31,765 nucleotides of DNA from Bacillota bacterium (GTDB taxonomy: Bacteria > Bacillota > Clostridia > Christensenellales > CAG-138): the NCBI GenBank assembly GCA_023426265.1, contig JAFABA010000124.1, positions 1 to 31,765 of the forward strand, in the 5' to 3' direction. This document shows, in pieces, positions 23,343 through 30,919 of the stretch (position 1 is the first letter of the stretch; the number at the start of each line of letters is the position of its first letter). The position numbers and the translations under genes were made by a program. The notes beneath the pieces were generated by a model, which saw nothing but the letters and a program-made list of their open reading frames with translations, had not been told where the DNA came from and made no database searches.

Positions 23343-24437
23343 ATGAGCACCTCATTCGTGTTTACGGGAAGCTATACAGAACAAATCCGCCTTGGTACAG
23401 GGGAGCTGGTACAGGCCCGTGGCGAAGGTATCTGTGTGTTTCGTTTGGATGAATGCGGACGCCTTACAAAGCTTTTAAGCCGCCCCGCGCCGAACCCGTC
23501 CTACGTTGTGCTGCATCCGGACGGGCGGTGCCTGTATGCTGTCAATGAATTAAAAGAATACAGTGGTCTTTCTTCTGCGGCGATCTGTGCCTATGCGTTT
23601 GACGCAGCAGGCAATAAGCTGCGCTTTTTGAATCGGCAGGCAACCAACGGGGAGGATGCCTGTAACCTGAGTTTCAGTCCCTGCGGGCGATACTTGTTGG
23701 TGGCCAATTACGGCGGGGGAAGCCTATGCGTGTATCCCATTCGTGCGGACCACAGCATCGGCAGAATGTCCTGCTTTTTTCAGCATTATGGCAGCGGCCC
23801 CAACGCAGTTCGGCAACAGGCGCCGCATGTGCATCAGGTGGTCGCAGACAAATCCGGAACGCACGTGCTGGCGGTGGATTTGGGTACGGATTCAGTAGCG
23901 GCATACCGCGCAGACTGGCAAAATGGGTACCTGACCCCCGGCCCGTCTATCCGCACCGCGCCCGGTATGGGGCCCAGGCTATGCGCGTTTGATAAGACCG
24001 GAAAACGGATGTACCTGATTGCCGAATTGGGCAATATGGTCTGCGTGTATAAATATGATGAAGAAAACGGCATTGCGGAATTGCTGCAAACTATCTCAAC
24101 GCTGCCTGAAGGAGACGGAACCGAGAATACAGCCGCCTGTATCCGGCTGCACCCCAACGGCAGGCTATTATATGCTTCCAACCGGGGGCACGACAGCATC
24201 GCCGCCTATCGCATTGATGGAAACGGCCTGCTTACATTGCTGCACATCCAGAAGACGGGTGGACAAACCCCCAGAGATTTTGCTATTACACCCGCGGGAG
24301 ATTATCTGATTGTAGGGCATCAGGAAAGCCACGACCTTGTGGTATTTGCAGTTGCGGCAGAAAACGGCACGCTCCGTGAAGTGACGAGAGCCCCGTGCGG
24401 CGCGGTTGCTTGCGTGCATATTGCATCAATCGGCTAA
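23343..24437 (+). CDS. Beta-propeller lactonase (6-phosphogluconolactonase-like)
   Basis: The start at ATG 23343 follows AAGGAG and begins with the first propeller strand (FVFTGSYT), giving 364 residues, which matches the lactonase family PF10282. An earlier in-frame extension would overlap the aldo/keto reductase gene and was rejected. The repeat pattern of blades is plain: NPSYVVLHPDGRCLYAVNE, CNLSFSPCGRYLLVANYGGG, TACIRLHPNGRLLYASNRGHD and DFAITPAGDYLIVGHQ. The enzyme hydrolyses a sugar lactone to the aldonate; the family includes both phosphorylated and free-lactone enzymes. With dehydrogenases and KDG genes nearby, it fits the lactone step of an oxidative sugar route. Confidence 0.88.
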   Translation: MSTSFVFTGSYTEQIRLGTGELVQARGEGICVFRLDECGRLTKLLSRPAPNPSYVVLHPDGRCLYAVNELKEYSGLSSAAICAYAFDAAGNKLRFLNRQATNGEDACNLSFSPCGRYLLVANYGGGSLCVYPIRADHSIGRMSCFFQHYGSGPNAVRQQAPHVHQVVADKSGTHVLAVDLGTDSVAAYRADWQNGYLTPGPSIRTAPGMGPRLCAFDKTGKRMYLIAELGNMVCVYKYDEENGIAELLQTISTLPEGDGTENTAACIRLHPNGRLLYASNRGHDSIAAYRIDGNGLLTLLHIQKTGGQTPRDFAITPAGDYLIVGHQESHDLVVFAVAAENGTLREVTRAPCGAVACVHIASIG

Positions 24438-24573
24438 TATCTGTTGCAATCTTTGCAGGGATTATCTAATAATGTTAAAGCGGATGGCACATTATTTGAT
24501 TCCGGGTCCAAAATTAACATATTTAGCCGACTGAATAACTGGGGTATGATGGTTTGCGATATCCATTTGCTGT

Positions 24574-24579
24574 TATAAT
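24574..24579 (+). promoter_or_regulatory. Extended -10 promoter of the FMN reductase gene
   Basis: TATAAT preceded by TGT makes a perfect extended -10 (TGnTATAAT), which can work without a strong -35. It lies 33 bases before the ATG of the next gene, so that gene is probably transcribed separately from the lactonase. Confidence 0.5.
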
Positions 24580-24611
24580 AAAGGAAATAACACTAAATAG
24601 GAGGCTTCAAT

Positions 24612-25166
24612 ATGCTGAAAATTGCAATCATTGTTGGCAGTACACGCCCTGGACGGAATGGCGCAACCGTTGCACAATGGATATTTGAACAAGCGCAAAA
24701 GCGCAATGATGCACAGTTCGAGTTGGTAGATATTGCAGATTATCATTTGCCGCTCTTGGATGAACCCATTCCCCCTTCCTTTGGACAATATATGCAGCCC
24801 CATACCTTGGCATGGTCGAAGAAGATCGCTGAATTTGACGGGTATGTATTCGTGACTCCGGAGTATAACCACTCAACCTCCGGCGCTTTAAAAAATGCCA
24901 TCGACTATCTGTACAACGAATGGAATAATAAGGCCGCCGGCTTTGTCAGCTATGGCTCCATGAGCGGGGCCAGGGCGGTGGAACAACTGCGTCCCGTTAT
25001 GGCGGAGCTTCAAATCGCGGACGTCCGCGCACAGGTGGCATTCTCCCTTTTTACCGATTTTGAAAATTTCAGCGAATTCAAGCCGGATCCCCGCCATGAA
25101 GCGGAAGTTGATATCATGCTCAACCAATTGATTGCTTGGGCCGGCGCCTTGAAAACGCTCCGATAA
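24612..25166 (+). CDS. NADPH-dependent FMN reductase
   Basis: The 184-residue flavodoxin-like protein has the FMN phosphate loop IVGSTRPGRNG (8-18) and the VTPEYNHSTSGALKNAIDYL motif (about 81-100) of the FMN_red/ChrR/azoreductase family. It reduces FMN, quinones or nitro/azo compounds with NAD(P)H in the cytoplasm. AGGAGG stands just before the start. It has its own promoter and a good terminator, so it is probably a single-gene unit, with a stress or flavin supply role rather than a step in the sugar route. Confidence 0.88.
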   Translation: MLKIAIIVGSTRPGRNGATVAQWIFEQAQKRNDAQFELVDIADYHLPLLDEPIPPSFGQYMQPHTLAWSKKIAEFDGYVFVTPEYNHSTSGALKNAIDYLYNEWNNKAAGFVSYGSMSGARAVEQLRPVMAELQIADVRAQVAFSLFTDFENFSEFKPDPRHEAEVDIMLNQLIAWAGALKTLR

Positions 25167-25199
25167 TCTTTTTTTATTAATCATAGATCTATAGCTTAG

Positions 25200-25230
25200 G
25201 GACCGCAGTGGGAAAAACTGCGGTCCTTTT
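25200..25230 (+). terminator. Intrinsic terminator after FMN reductase
   Basis: The perfect 9 bp stem GGACCGCAG / CTGCGGTCC encloses a 9-base loop and is followed directly by TTTT. This is the best intrinsic terminator in the window. Confidence 0.85.
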
Positions 25231-25300
25231 CTGGACATGAATGAATGTATGCATTAAAGGATCAAGCGGTCTATTACTTTTAGGAATTGTCCGAACTTGT

Positions 25301-26359
25301 TTATGAACAAATTCCAGAATTGTTTTCGCAATCTATTATACTTTCACGAATCATGATCTCGGTATTAACATATATAAACTGGGACGCTGGCTTTTGTTGA
25401 GTGGTCAAATAATCCGCCATCAGCTTTACTGATCTGTAACCCTGTTCGGTCGGATTCTGCGTTATCGTAAACAGAACTTCGCCACCCCTCATTGCTTGAC
25501 CAATAATATCGGTATAATCAAACGTGACAATTCTCAGCTTGCGTTTGTTTAAAACCTCCAACGCGGCCTTTAACCCTCCGTCAACCGCTCCCGAGCAATA
25601 TAAAAGAGCATCGATCTGGGGATTCTTTTCCAGGAGTTCTCTGGTTTGCAGATAAGAAGCAATACTATCGTTTGATAGTTCCAACACTTTTTCTATATGA
25701 ATGCCTTTATAGGCCATGCGAAGATATTCTTTAATGCTCAATAACCGCTGCTGATTGCTCCACATATGCAGGTTGGAGATAACGATTGCCAAGCGGGCGT
25801 CACCACCCGTAATTTGATTTAGAATTCCGCATGATATTTGGCCGGAGTATTTGTAATTGCAACCTATATACGCCAGGAAATTTGCATTTTCTATAATGGA
25901 AGTTAAGAATACAATCGGATAGGATTGATGATACAATTCATTTATCCGGTCTCGTATTTTCTGATCATTAATTGGCACCAATACAATTCCGGAGAAATTT
26001 CCGGCTACAGCTTGATTGATTAATTCAAGCTGATGTTGGGCGTCGAAGTCTTTGCATTTCATAATTTCAACGGTAAAGCCGGCGGCGGACAATTCTTCGG
26101 CAGCTGCCGAGACGCCCTGCAAGACGACATCGATAAACTGGTTTCCCGTCACATTCAGTATTACGGCGATTTTTAAGTTGCGCCGTTTGATGGATAGGGA
26201 TTTTGCAATGGAATTAGGCTGATAATTTAGCTCCTTGGCAATTTTTTTAATGCGGGTTGCCACGTGCTCGTTGACGCGGCCCCTGTTATGTAAAGCGCGG
26301 TCCACTGTTCCAATGGAAACACCGGCTAGCTCTGCAATCTGCTTGATTGTTGTCGCCAT
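25301..26359 (-). CDS. LacI-family transcriptional regulator (2)
   Basis: I put the start at ATG 26357-26359 because it follows AGGAGG and opens directly into the HTH (MATTIKQIAELAGVSIGTVD), giving 352 residues; an upstream in-frame start adds only a hydrophobic 15-residue stretch. After the HTH and hinge (to about residue 56) comes a type 1 periplasmic-binding-like sensor (LKIAVILNVTGNQF onward). It is divergent from the NitT/TauT-type importer and sulfatase genes. A 15-base motif repeated near both promoters is a candidate operator. The inducer is likely the imported compound or its desulfated product. Confidence 0.92.
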   Translation of the reverse strand: MATTIKQIAELAGVSIGTVDRALHNRGRVNEHVATRIKKIAKELNYQPNSIAKSLSIKRRNLKIAVILNVTGNQFIDVVLQGVSAAAEELSAAGFTVEIMKCKDFDAQHQLELINQAVAGNFSGIVLVPINDQKIRDRINELYHQSYPIVFLTSIIENANFLAYIGCNYKYSGQISCGILNQITGGDARLAIVISNLHMWSNQQRLLSIKEYLRMAYKGIHIEKVLELSNDSIASYLQTRELLEKNPQIDALLYCSGAVDGGLKAALEVLNKRKLRIVTFDYTDIIGQAMRGGEVLFTITQNPTEQGYRSVKLMADYLTTQQKPASQFIYVNTEIMIRESIIDCENNSGICS

Positions 26360-26384
26360 ACTGATACCTCCTAAAGCTATTATC

Positions 26385-26412
26385 ATCATACTGCAAATAC
26401 ACAAAAAGTCAA
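26385..26412 (-). promoter_or_regulatory. Promoter of the second LacI gene
   Basis: On the minus strand the -35 TTGACT (26407-26412) and the -10 TATGAT (26385-26390) are 16 bases apart. The repeated 15-base motif at 26419-26433 lies just upstream of the -35. Confidence 0.5.
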
Positions 26413-26418
26413 ACGAAT

Positions 26419-26433
26419 GTTAATGCACACGCA
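26419..26433. promoter_or_regulatory. Candidate operator, copy 1 of a repeated 15-mer
   Basis: GTTAATGCACACGCA matches the copy at 26561-26575 at 13 of 15 bases. It is embedded in the palindrome AATGCACACGCATT (perfect 5 bp arms). It stands next to the LacI gene promoter. Confidence 0.5.
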
Positions 26434-26517
26434 TTTGCTTAAAAAATGAAAAAGCGGTAATCTTGCTGAAAAACTTTTTTTAAAACGCATAATATACTGA
26501 ATTTATCAGAATTTCTA

Positions 26518-26548
26518 TTGACAATCCCATAGGGCGTGTTACTATAAA
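26518..26548 (+). promoter_or_regulatory. Promoter of the NitT/TauT-type importer operon
   Basis: A perfect -35 TTGACA (26518-26523) is followed by TACTAT after 16 bases (26540-26545) or by TATAAA after 19 bases (26543-26548). The operator-like 15-mer begins 13 bases after the second box, at or just past the transcription start. Confidence 0.55.
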
Positions 26549-26560
26549 TACATCAAATGC

Positions 26561-26575
26561 GTTAACGGACACGCA
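26561..26575. promoter_or_regulatory. Candidate operator, copy 2 of a repeated 15-mer
   Basis: GTTAACGGACACGCA is the second copy of the motif GTTAAyGsACACGCA; an upstream TGC makes TGCGT/ACGCA arms (26558-26575). Its place just downstream of the -10 is typical of a LacI-family repressor site. Confidence 0.5.
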
Positions 26576-26625
26576 AAATCCACTCATCATTCACACAAAT
26601 TTATTCAAATCTGGAGGAAAAGTCA

Positions 26626-27759
26626 ATGAAAAAACTGCTTTGCTTTGCTCTGACCCTAACACTTTTAATCAGCGGCATTGTTGCATGTGCACCCGTAACG
26701 CCCACTGAAGTTTCCCCGGCTCCCGATGCGGCACAAACGCAGGCCCCGGCCTCCGAAGGAACAGAGACGCAGGCTCCGGCTCCGCAGCCGAGCGGTAAAA
26801 AGCTGGTTGTCGGAACAATGCCCTTAACGGTAGGCGTGCCCGTCCAGTATGCTTTTGAAAAAGGTTACTATAAGGACGAAGGCTTGGATGTGGAAATTGT
26901 GATTTTCCCCACAGGAGCTCCGATCAATGAAGCATATGCCGCCAATCAGATTGATGTCGCGGTCAGCGGCTTAGCGTCTGTTTTTTCGCTCGCCCTTGGC
27001 AAAACGCGCTGGATCGGCGAAATCAATACCACCGGCGGCATTGGTATTTATGCGAGACCCGATAGCCCGGTCGCACAGGTGAAGGGGAATGTCGATGGCT
27101 ATCCCGAAATTTACGGCAGCGCCGAATTGGTAAAAGGAATGAAGATCCTTGGGCCGCTGGGTACCGTGTCTCAATTTAATGCAATGAAATACGTTGAGAA
27201 GTTTGGCTTGTCCACCTCCGACTATGAACAGGTACATATGGAATACGGTCCTGCCTATCAGGCTTTTGTTGCGGGCGAGGGGGATGCGGTCGCGCTGAAT
27301 CCTCCGTTCACCTTCCAGGCGGAAGCGGCCGGCTACCCTTGCATCGCATCTTTTGAGGATGCAACGGGCGTATCTCTGGTGGATGGGATCTTTACCAGCG
27401 AAAAAGTCGCAACCGAACGGCATGAGGATATCGTAAGGTTCATTCGGGCAACTTATAAAGCTTGTGCGGAATTGCAGGACGAAGCAACCCGTTACGAGAT
27501 TTCCATGAGATGGTTCAATGAAAACGGCAAAGAGTACGATGAGAACGCATTGCGTTCCGAGATGGCCGTTCGCGAATACATTGACGCTGATTTCATGAGC
27601 AAGCCCGGATATGTATACGGAAAAGGCATGCTTGAGATCGCTGATTTCTTTACCTCTGACGGCAAGATCGAAAGCGCCAGCTTGGCAAACGTGCCCGCCT
27701 CCTTTGATCCTTCCTTTATCCAAGAAGCACTGGAAATTCAGTTCGAAGTGCAGAAGTAA
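26626..27759 (+). CDS. NMT1/SsuA-like substrate-binding lipoprotein
   Basis: The 377-residue protein starts at ATG 26626, after GGAGG. The signal has a lipobox IVAC with Cys21, then a Pro/Ala/Glu linker (about 22-58) with the repeated word TQAPA. The domain KLVVGTMPLTVGVPVQYAFE, KGYYKDEGLDVEIV and AANQIDVAVSGLAS is the type 2 periplasmic-binding fold of NitT/TauT importers, which bind sulfonates, taurine, nitrate, thiamine precursors, aromatic acids and others. The sulfatase at the end of the same operon suggests a sulfate ester or its parent compound. The ligand cannot be read from sequence. Confidence 0.9.
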   Translation: MKKLLCFALTLTLLISGIVACAPVTPTEVSPAPDAAQTQAPASEGTETQAPAPQPSGKKLVVGTMPLTVGVPVQYAFEKGYYKDEGLDVEIVIFPTGAPINEAYAANQIDVAVSGLASVFSLALGKTRWIGEINTTGGIGIYARPDSPVAQVKGNVDGYPEIYGSAELVKGMKILGPLGTVSQFNAMKYVEKFGLSTSDYEQVHMEYGPAYQAFVAGEGDAVALNPPFTFQAEAAGYPCIASFEDATGVSLVDGIFTSEKVATERHEDIVRFIRATYKACAELQDEATRYEISMRWFNENGKEYDENALRSEMAVREYIDADFMSKPGYVYGKGMLEIADFFTSDGKIESASLANVPASFDPSFIQEALEIQFEVQK

Positions 27760-27782
27760 TTTTAAAAACAGGGGCCATATAG

Positions 27783-27814
27783 CGGGTTGTCTTAGGCTTC
27801 CCTAAGGCAACCCG
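27783..27814 (+). terminator. Strong hairpin between binding protein and permease
   Basis: A 14 bp stem with one G-T pair (CGGGTTGTCTTAGG / CCTAAGGCAACCCG) closes a CTTC loop and is followed by TTTC. It looks like a partial terminator or 3' stabiliser for the lipoprotein message. Downstream genes must depend on read-through. Confidence 0.65.
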
Positions 27815-27837
27815 TTTCAAATTCGGAGGTAAGTCGC

Positions 27838-28617
27838 TTGAAAAAGAAAGAAAAAAATTATGTATGGTTATCGGCCTGCTCGATAGCCGGATTTCTCTTT
27901 ATTTGGTGGCTTGTTACGGACGGGCTTCATTTGGCGGCTCCGCAGTCGTTACCCAGCCCCATTAAAGTAATGACTACCTTTGTCCAGAAATTCTATACCA
28001 AGGCACCTGAAGGCGCCACGATGGGTCAGCATATCCTGGCCAGCCTTCAGGTGGCGTTGAGCGGCTATCTGATTGGCGTGACTGTCGGCGTTCCGCTCGG
28101 CATTCTCATGGCATGGTATGAAAAGGTAGATATCTTTGTTCGGCCCCTTTTTGATCTTTTGCGGCCGATTCCCGGGATTGCGTGGATTCCCATTATGATC
28201 GTGCTGTTTGGCATTGGCCTGCTCTCAAAGGCAATGGTCATCTTCTTATCTGCGTTTATTGCGTGTGTGGTCAACTCGTATTCGGGCATCCGCCAAACCA
28301 AGACAGTGCACTTATGGGTAGGGCAGACATTCGGCGCTACGAATTTTCAGTTGCTGACACGCATAGCCTTGCCGACGGCCTTGCCGATGATGCTTACGGG
28401 TATGCGCGTGGCGCTTGGCGGAGCCTGGACGGCGCTGGTTGCCGCAGAGCTTGTGGCTTCTACAAAAGGCTTGGGCTTTATGATTCAACAGAGCCGCGGC
28501 ATTTTCCGGCCGGATGTTATTATCGCCGGTATGATTGCGATCGGTCTGACCGGGGCCGCTTTAACTGGACTGCTTTCGATTCTGGAGAAGAAACTGATGA
28601 AAGGAGAAAGATGGTGA
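27838..28617 (+). CDS. NitT/TauT-type ABC permease (1)
   Basis: The 259-residue protein starts at TTG 27838, supported by GGAGG eight bases upstream. It has about six membrane segments of the BPD_transp_1 (SsuC/TauC) type. The coupling loop WVGQTFGATNFQLLTRIALPTALP (about 161-184) corresponds to the EAA motif that docks on an ATPase, followed by GMRVALGGAWTALVAAELVA. Its end overlaps the start region of the next permease. Most SsuC-type importers use a homodimer of one permease; here two different ones are present. Confidence 0.9.
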   Translation: MKKKEKNYVWLSACSIAGFLFIWWLVTDGLHLAAPQSLPSPIKVMTTFVQKFYTKAPEGATMGQHILASLQVALSGYLIGVTVGVPLGILMAWYEKVDIFVRPLFDLLRPIPGIAWIPIMIVLFGIGLLSKAMVIFLSAFIACVVNSYSGIRQTKTVHLWVGQTFGATNFQLLTRIALPTALPMMLTGMRVALGGAWTALVAAELVASTKGLGFMIQQSRGIFRPDVIIAGMIAIGLTGAALTGLLSILEKKLMKGERW

Positions 28618-29402
28618 TGGGCTCCCAACACGCCTCATCCACGAAAAAGACGATTGGTACCATTCTTTCGATATCATTATTTTTTGTACTGTGGCAAGTG
28701 GGTACGACCAATACAACGCTGGGCTTGCTGATGCCGGGCCCGATTGAAGTAATGAAGCGCTTTTTTAGCTCCTTTGTCGACCCGATCGGCAAATATTCGA
28801 TTCTCGGCCATATCATGTTCAGTTTGTCCCGTGTGTTGATCGGCTATGGCATCGGTGCTGTTTGCGGCATCACGCTCGGAATTCTAATGGGCCGATACAA
28901 GCCGATTGAAGCGATATTCATGCCGTTGTATGAAATGATACGCCCTATCCCGCCCATCGCGTGGATTCCACTGGCGATTTTGTGGTATGGATTGGGCGAA
29001 ACCACAAAATGGTTTTTGATTTTTCTTTCCACGTTTAACACCATTACGCTGAATGTCTATTCCGGGGCCAAATCGGTAGATCCCGTGCTGCTTGGGGCGT
29101 CCCGGATGCTTGGCGCCAGCCCGATACAAACCATGCGGACCATTGTATTGCCATATACGGTGCCGTTCATTTTTGCCGGGCTTCATACAGCTGTTTCTGT
29201 AGGCTGGGCTACCGTTGTCGCCGCCGAAATGGTTCGCTCCACGGAAGGCGTCGGCTGGATTATTGTCAATGCCATGGAAATCAACAACATGGTCCAGGTG
29301 CTGACCGGTATCGTGGCCATCGGCATGGTGGGATATTTGCTCGCGATCATTATGAGAAAGGTGGAGGATGTGTTATGTGCATGGAACAAGGGCGGAAAGT
29401 AA
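28617..29402 (+). CDS. NitT/TauT-type ABC permease (2)
   Basis: I choose ATG 28617 (261 residues), ten bases after AGGAG; an ATG at 28611 and a GTG at 28614 in the same frame are alternatives that add one or two residues. A much longer upstream frame overlaps the previous gene and was rejected. The protein has the same six-span layout, with coupling loop GASRMLGASPIQTMRTIVLP, then GLHTAVSVGWATVVAAEMVRSTEGVGW. It differs from permease 1 in many positions, which points to a heterodimeric channel. Its stop codon lies inside the start region of the first ATPase gene (28-base overlap). Confidence 0.88.
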   Translation: MGSQHASSTKKTIGTILSISLFFVLWQVGTTNTTLGLLMPGPIEVMKRFFSSFVDPIGKYSILGHIMFSLSRVLIGYGIGAVCGITLGILMGRYKPIEAIFMPLYEMIRPIPPIAWIPLAILWYGLGETTKWFLIFLSTFNTITLNVYSGAKSVDPVLLGASRMLGASPIQTMRTIVLPYTVPFIFAGLHTAVSVGWATVVAAEMVRSTEGVGWIIVNAMEINNMVQVLTGIVAIGMVGYLLAIIMRKVEDVLCAWNKGGK

Positions 29403-30145
29403 TGATCCAATGCAACGATCTCTCCAAGACCTTTTATTCAAATTTCGGAGAATTCAAAGTTGTCGATGAAGTTGACCTTTCGGTCGCAGAGAACGAGTTT
29501 TTGATTCTGTTCGGCCCCGGTCAATGCGGAAAGACAACGCTCATCAACCTGATTGCCGGGCTGGAGGAAAGCACGCAGGGGGCGATTCTCGTTGACGGAA
29601 TGGAAGTAAAGACGGCAGGTCCAGACAGAGGCGTGGTGTACCAATCGGTAGCGCTCTTTCCCTGGCTTACCGTGATGGGCAACGTTGAATACGGCCTGAA
29701 AATGAAAGGCGTGCCCAAAAAGGAGCGCCAGGAACGGGCGATGCATTATATTAAGCTGGTTGGCTTGGAAGGGTTCGAACATACATACCCAGTCAAGCTG
29801 TCTGGCGGAATGAAGCAGCGCGTCGGAATTGCGCGTGCATATTGCATCGAACCCAAGGTCATGCTGATGGACGAGCCGTTTGGCGCATTGGATGCCCAGA
29901 CGCGCTACCTGATGCAGAAAGAGCTCGAGATCATCTGGCAGACCGAAAAGCGTACCGTTGTGTTTGTTACCAACAATATTGAAGAAGCCGTTTATTTGGC
30001 CGACCGTATTCTTGTGCTCAAAAATTGCCCGACCGGCGTCAAGGCGGAGTATGAGATCAAGCTGCCGCGTCCGCGCAATTATGTGGACAAAGAGTTTCTT
30101 CGGCTCCGTAAAGAGATTACGAACATCATGGACCAGACATTGTGA
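29375..30145 (+). CDS. NitT/TauT-type ABC ATPase (1), degenerate H-loop
   Basis: The start ATG 29375 has a GGAGG seven bases upstream, better than the internal ATG 29402; this gives 256 residues. Walker A is GPGQCGKTT (47-55), where SsuB/TauB have GPSGCGKTT; the lysine and threonine are kept. The Q-loop Gln90, signature LSGGM (142-146) and Walker B VMLMDEP with Glu167 are canonical. The H-loop, normally THD, reads TNN, so the switch histidine is Asn200. This ATPase therefore offers a good signature but a poor ATP-site core. The next gene encodes a partner with the opposite faults. Confidence 0.92.
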   Translation: MCMEQGRKVMIQCNDLSKTFYSNFGEFKVVDEVDLSVAENEFLILFGPGQCGKTTLINLIAGLEESTQGAILVDGMEVKTAGPDRGVVYQSVALFPWLTVMGNVEYGLKMKGVPKKERQERAMHYIKLVGLEGFEHTYPVKLSGGMKQRVGIARAYCIEPKVMLMDEPFGALDAQTRYLMQKELEIIWQTEKRTVVFVTNNIEEAVYLADRILVLKNCPTGVKAEYEIKLPRPRNYVDKEFLRLRKEITNIMDQTL

Positions 30146-30154
30146 GGGGTATTC

Positions 30155-30904
30155 ATGGAAGTTAAGCAGAAAGTTAAGGTTAAGGTTCGTAACCTGGTTA
30201 AGCGATTTGGAGATCTGCTTGTGCTCGATGACGTGTCGTTTGATATTTGGGACGGAGAAATTATGTGCGTCGTAGGGCCAACGGGTTGCGGCAAAACAAC
30301 GTTTTTAAACAGCCTGACCAAGTTGTACGACATCACGTCGGGTGAAATTCTGGTGAACGACGAGCCGGTTGATTTGCAAAAACAGAACGTCGCGTACATA
30401 TTTCAGGAAACGTCAACAATGCCCTGGCTCACGGTGGAGCAAAACGTGATGTTCGGGCTTGAGATCAAAAAAACGCCTCATGCGCAGGCGATGGAGAATG
30501 TGGAAGAAGTATTGGAAATTGTGGGATTAAAGGATTTCCGCAAGAATTACCCTTCCCAACTTTCCGCCAGCATGCTGCAGCGTGTCGTCATTGCGCGCGC
30601 GTTTGCGACAAAGCCGGAATTGTTGCTTATGGACGAGCCCTACGCACAATTGGACATTGAACTGCGATATAAACTGGAAGATGAACTGGTGAAATTGCAG
30701 GAGCGCACCGGAACAACGGTCGTGTTTATTACGCACAACGTGGAAGAAGCTGTTTACCTGGGAACGAGGATCATGGTACTAAGCAACAAGCCAACAAAAG
30801 TGAAAGAGATCATTCTCAATGATATGCCCCGCCCGCGCGACATTGCGGGCGATGAATTTGTGCAACTGAGGAATCGCGTTACGGATGCGATCAAATGGTG
30901 GTAA
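30155..30904 (+). CDS. NitT/TauT-type ABC ATPase (2), degenerate signature
   Basis: The 249-residue ATPase has canonical Walker A GPTGCGKTT (41-49), Q-loop Gln84, Walker B LLLMDEP with Glu161 and an intact H-loop ITHN with His194. Its signature, normally LSGGM/Q, reads LSASM (136-140), losing both glycines that cap the ATP bound on the other subunit. The D-loop is AQLD instead of the usual SALD or GALD. With ATPase 1 it would form one complete site (its own Walker A/B/H plus the partner's LSGGM) and one degenerate site. It starts nine bases after ATPase 1 ends and precedes the sulfatase gene by 15 bp. Confidence 0.92.
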   Translation: MEVKQKVKVKVRNLVKRFGDLLVLDDVSFDIWDGEIMCVVGPTGCGKTTFLNSLTKLYDITSGEILVNDEPVDLQKQNVAYIFQETSTMPWLTVEQNVMFGLEIKKTPHAQAMENVEEVLEIVGLKDFRKNYPSQLSASMLQRVVIARAFATKPELLLMDEPYAQLDIELRYKLEDELVKLQERTGTTVVFITHNVEEAVYLGTRIMVLSNKPTKVKEIILNDMPRPRDIAGDEFVQLRNRVTDAIKWW

Positions 30905-30919
30905 GGAAGTGGTGGACTG

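Noticed and set aside
26626..30904. Classical alkanesulfonate or taurine utilisation operon.
   Set aside because: No SsuD/SsuE monooxygenase or TauD dioxygenase is present; the operon ends in a sulfatase instead, and the FMN reductase at 24612 is a separate unit with its own promoter and terminator.
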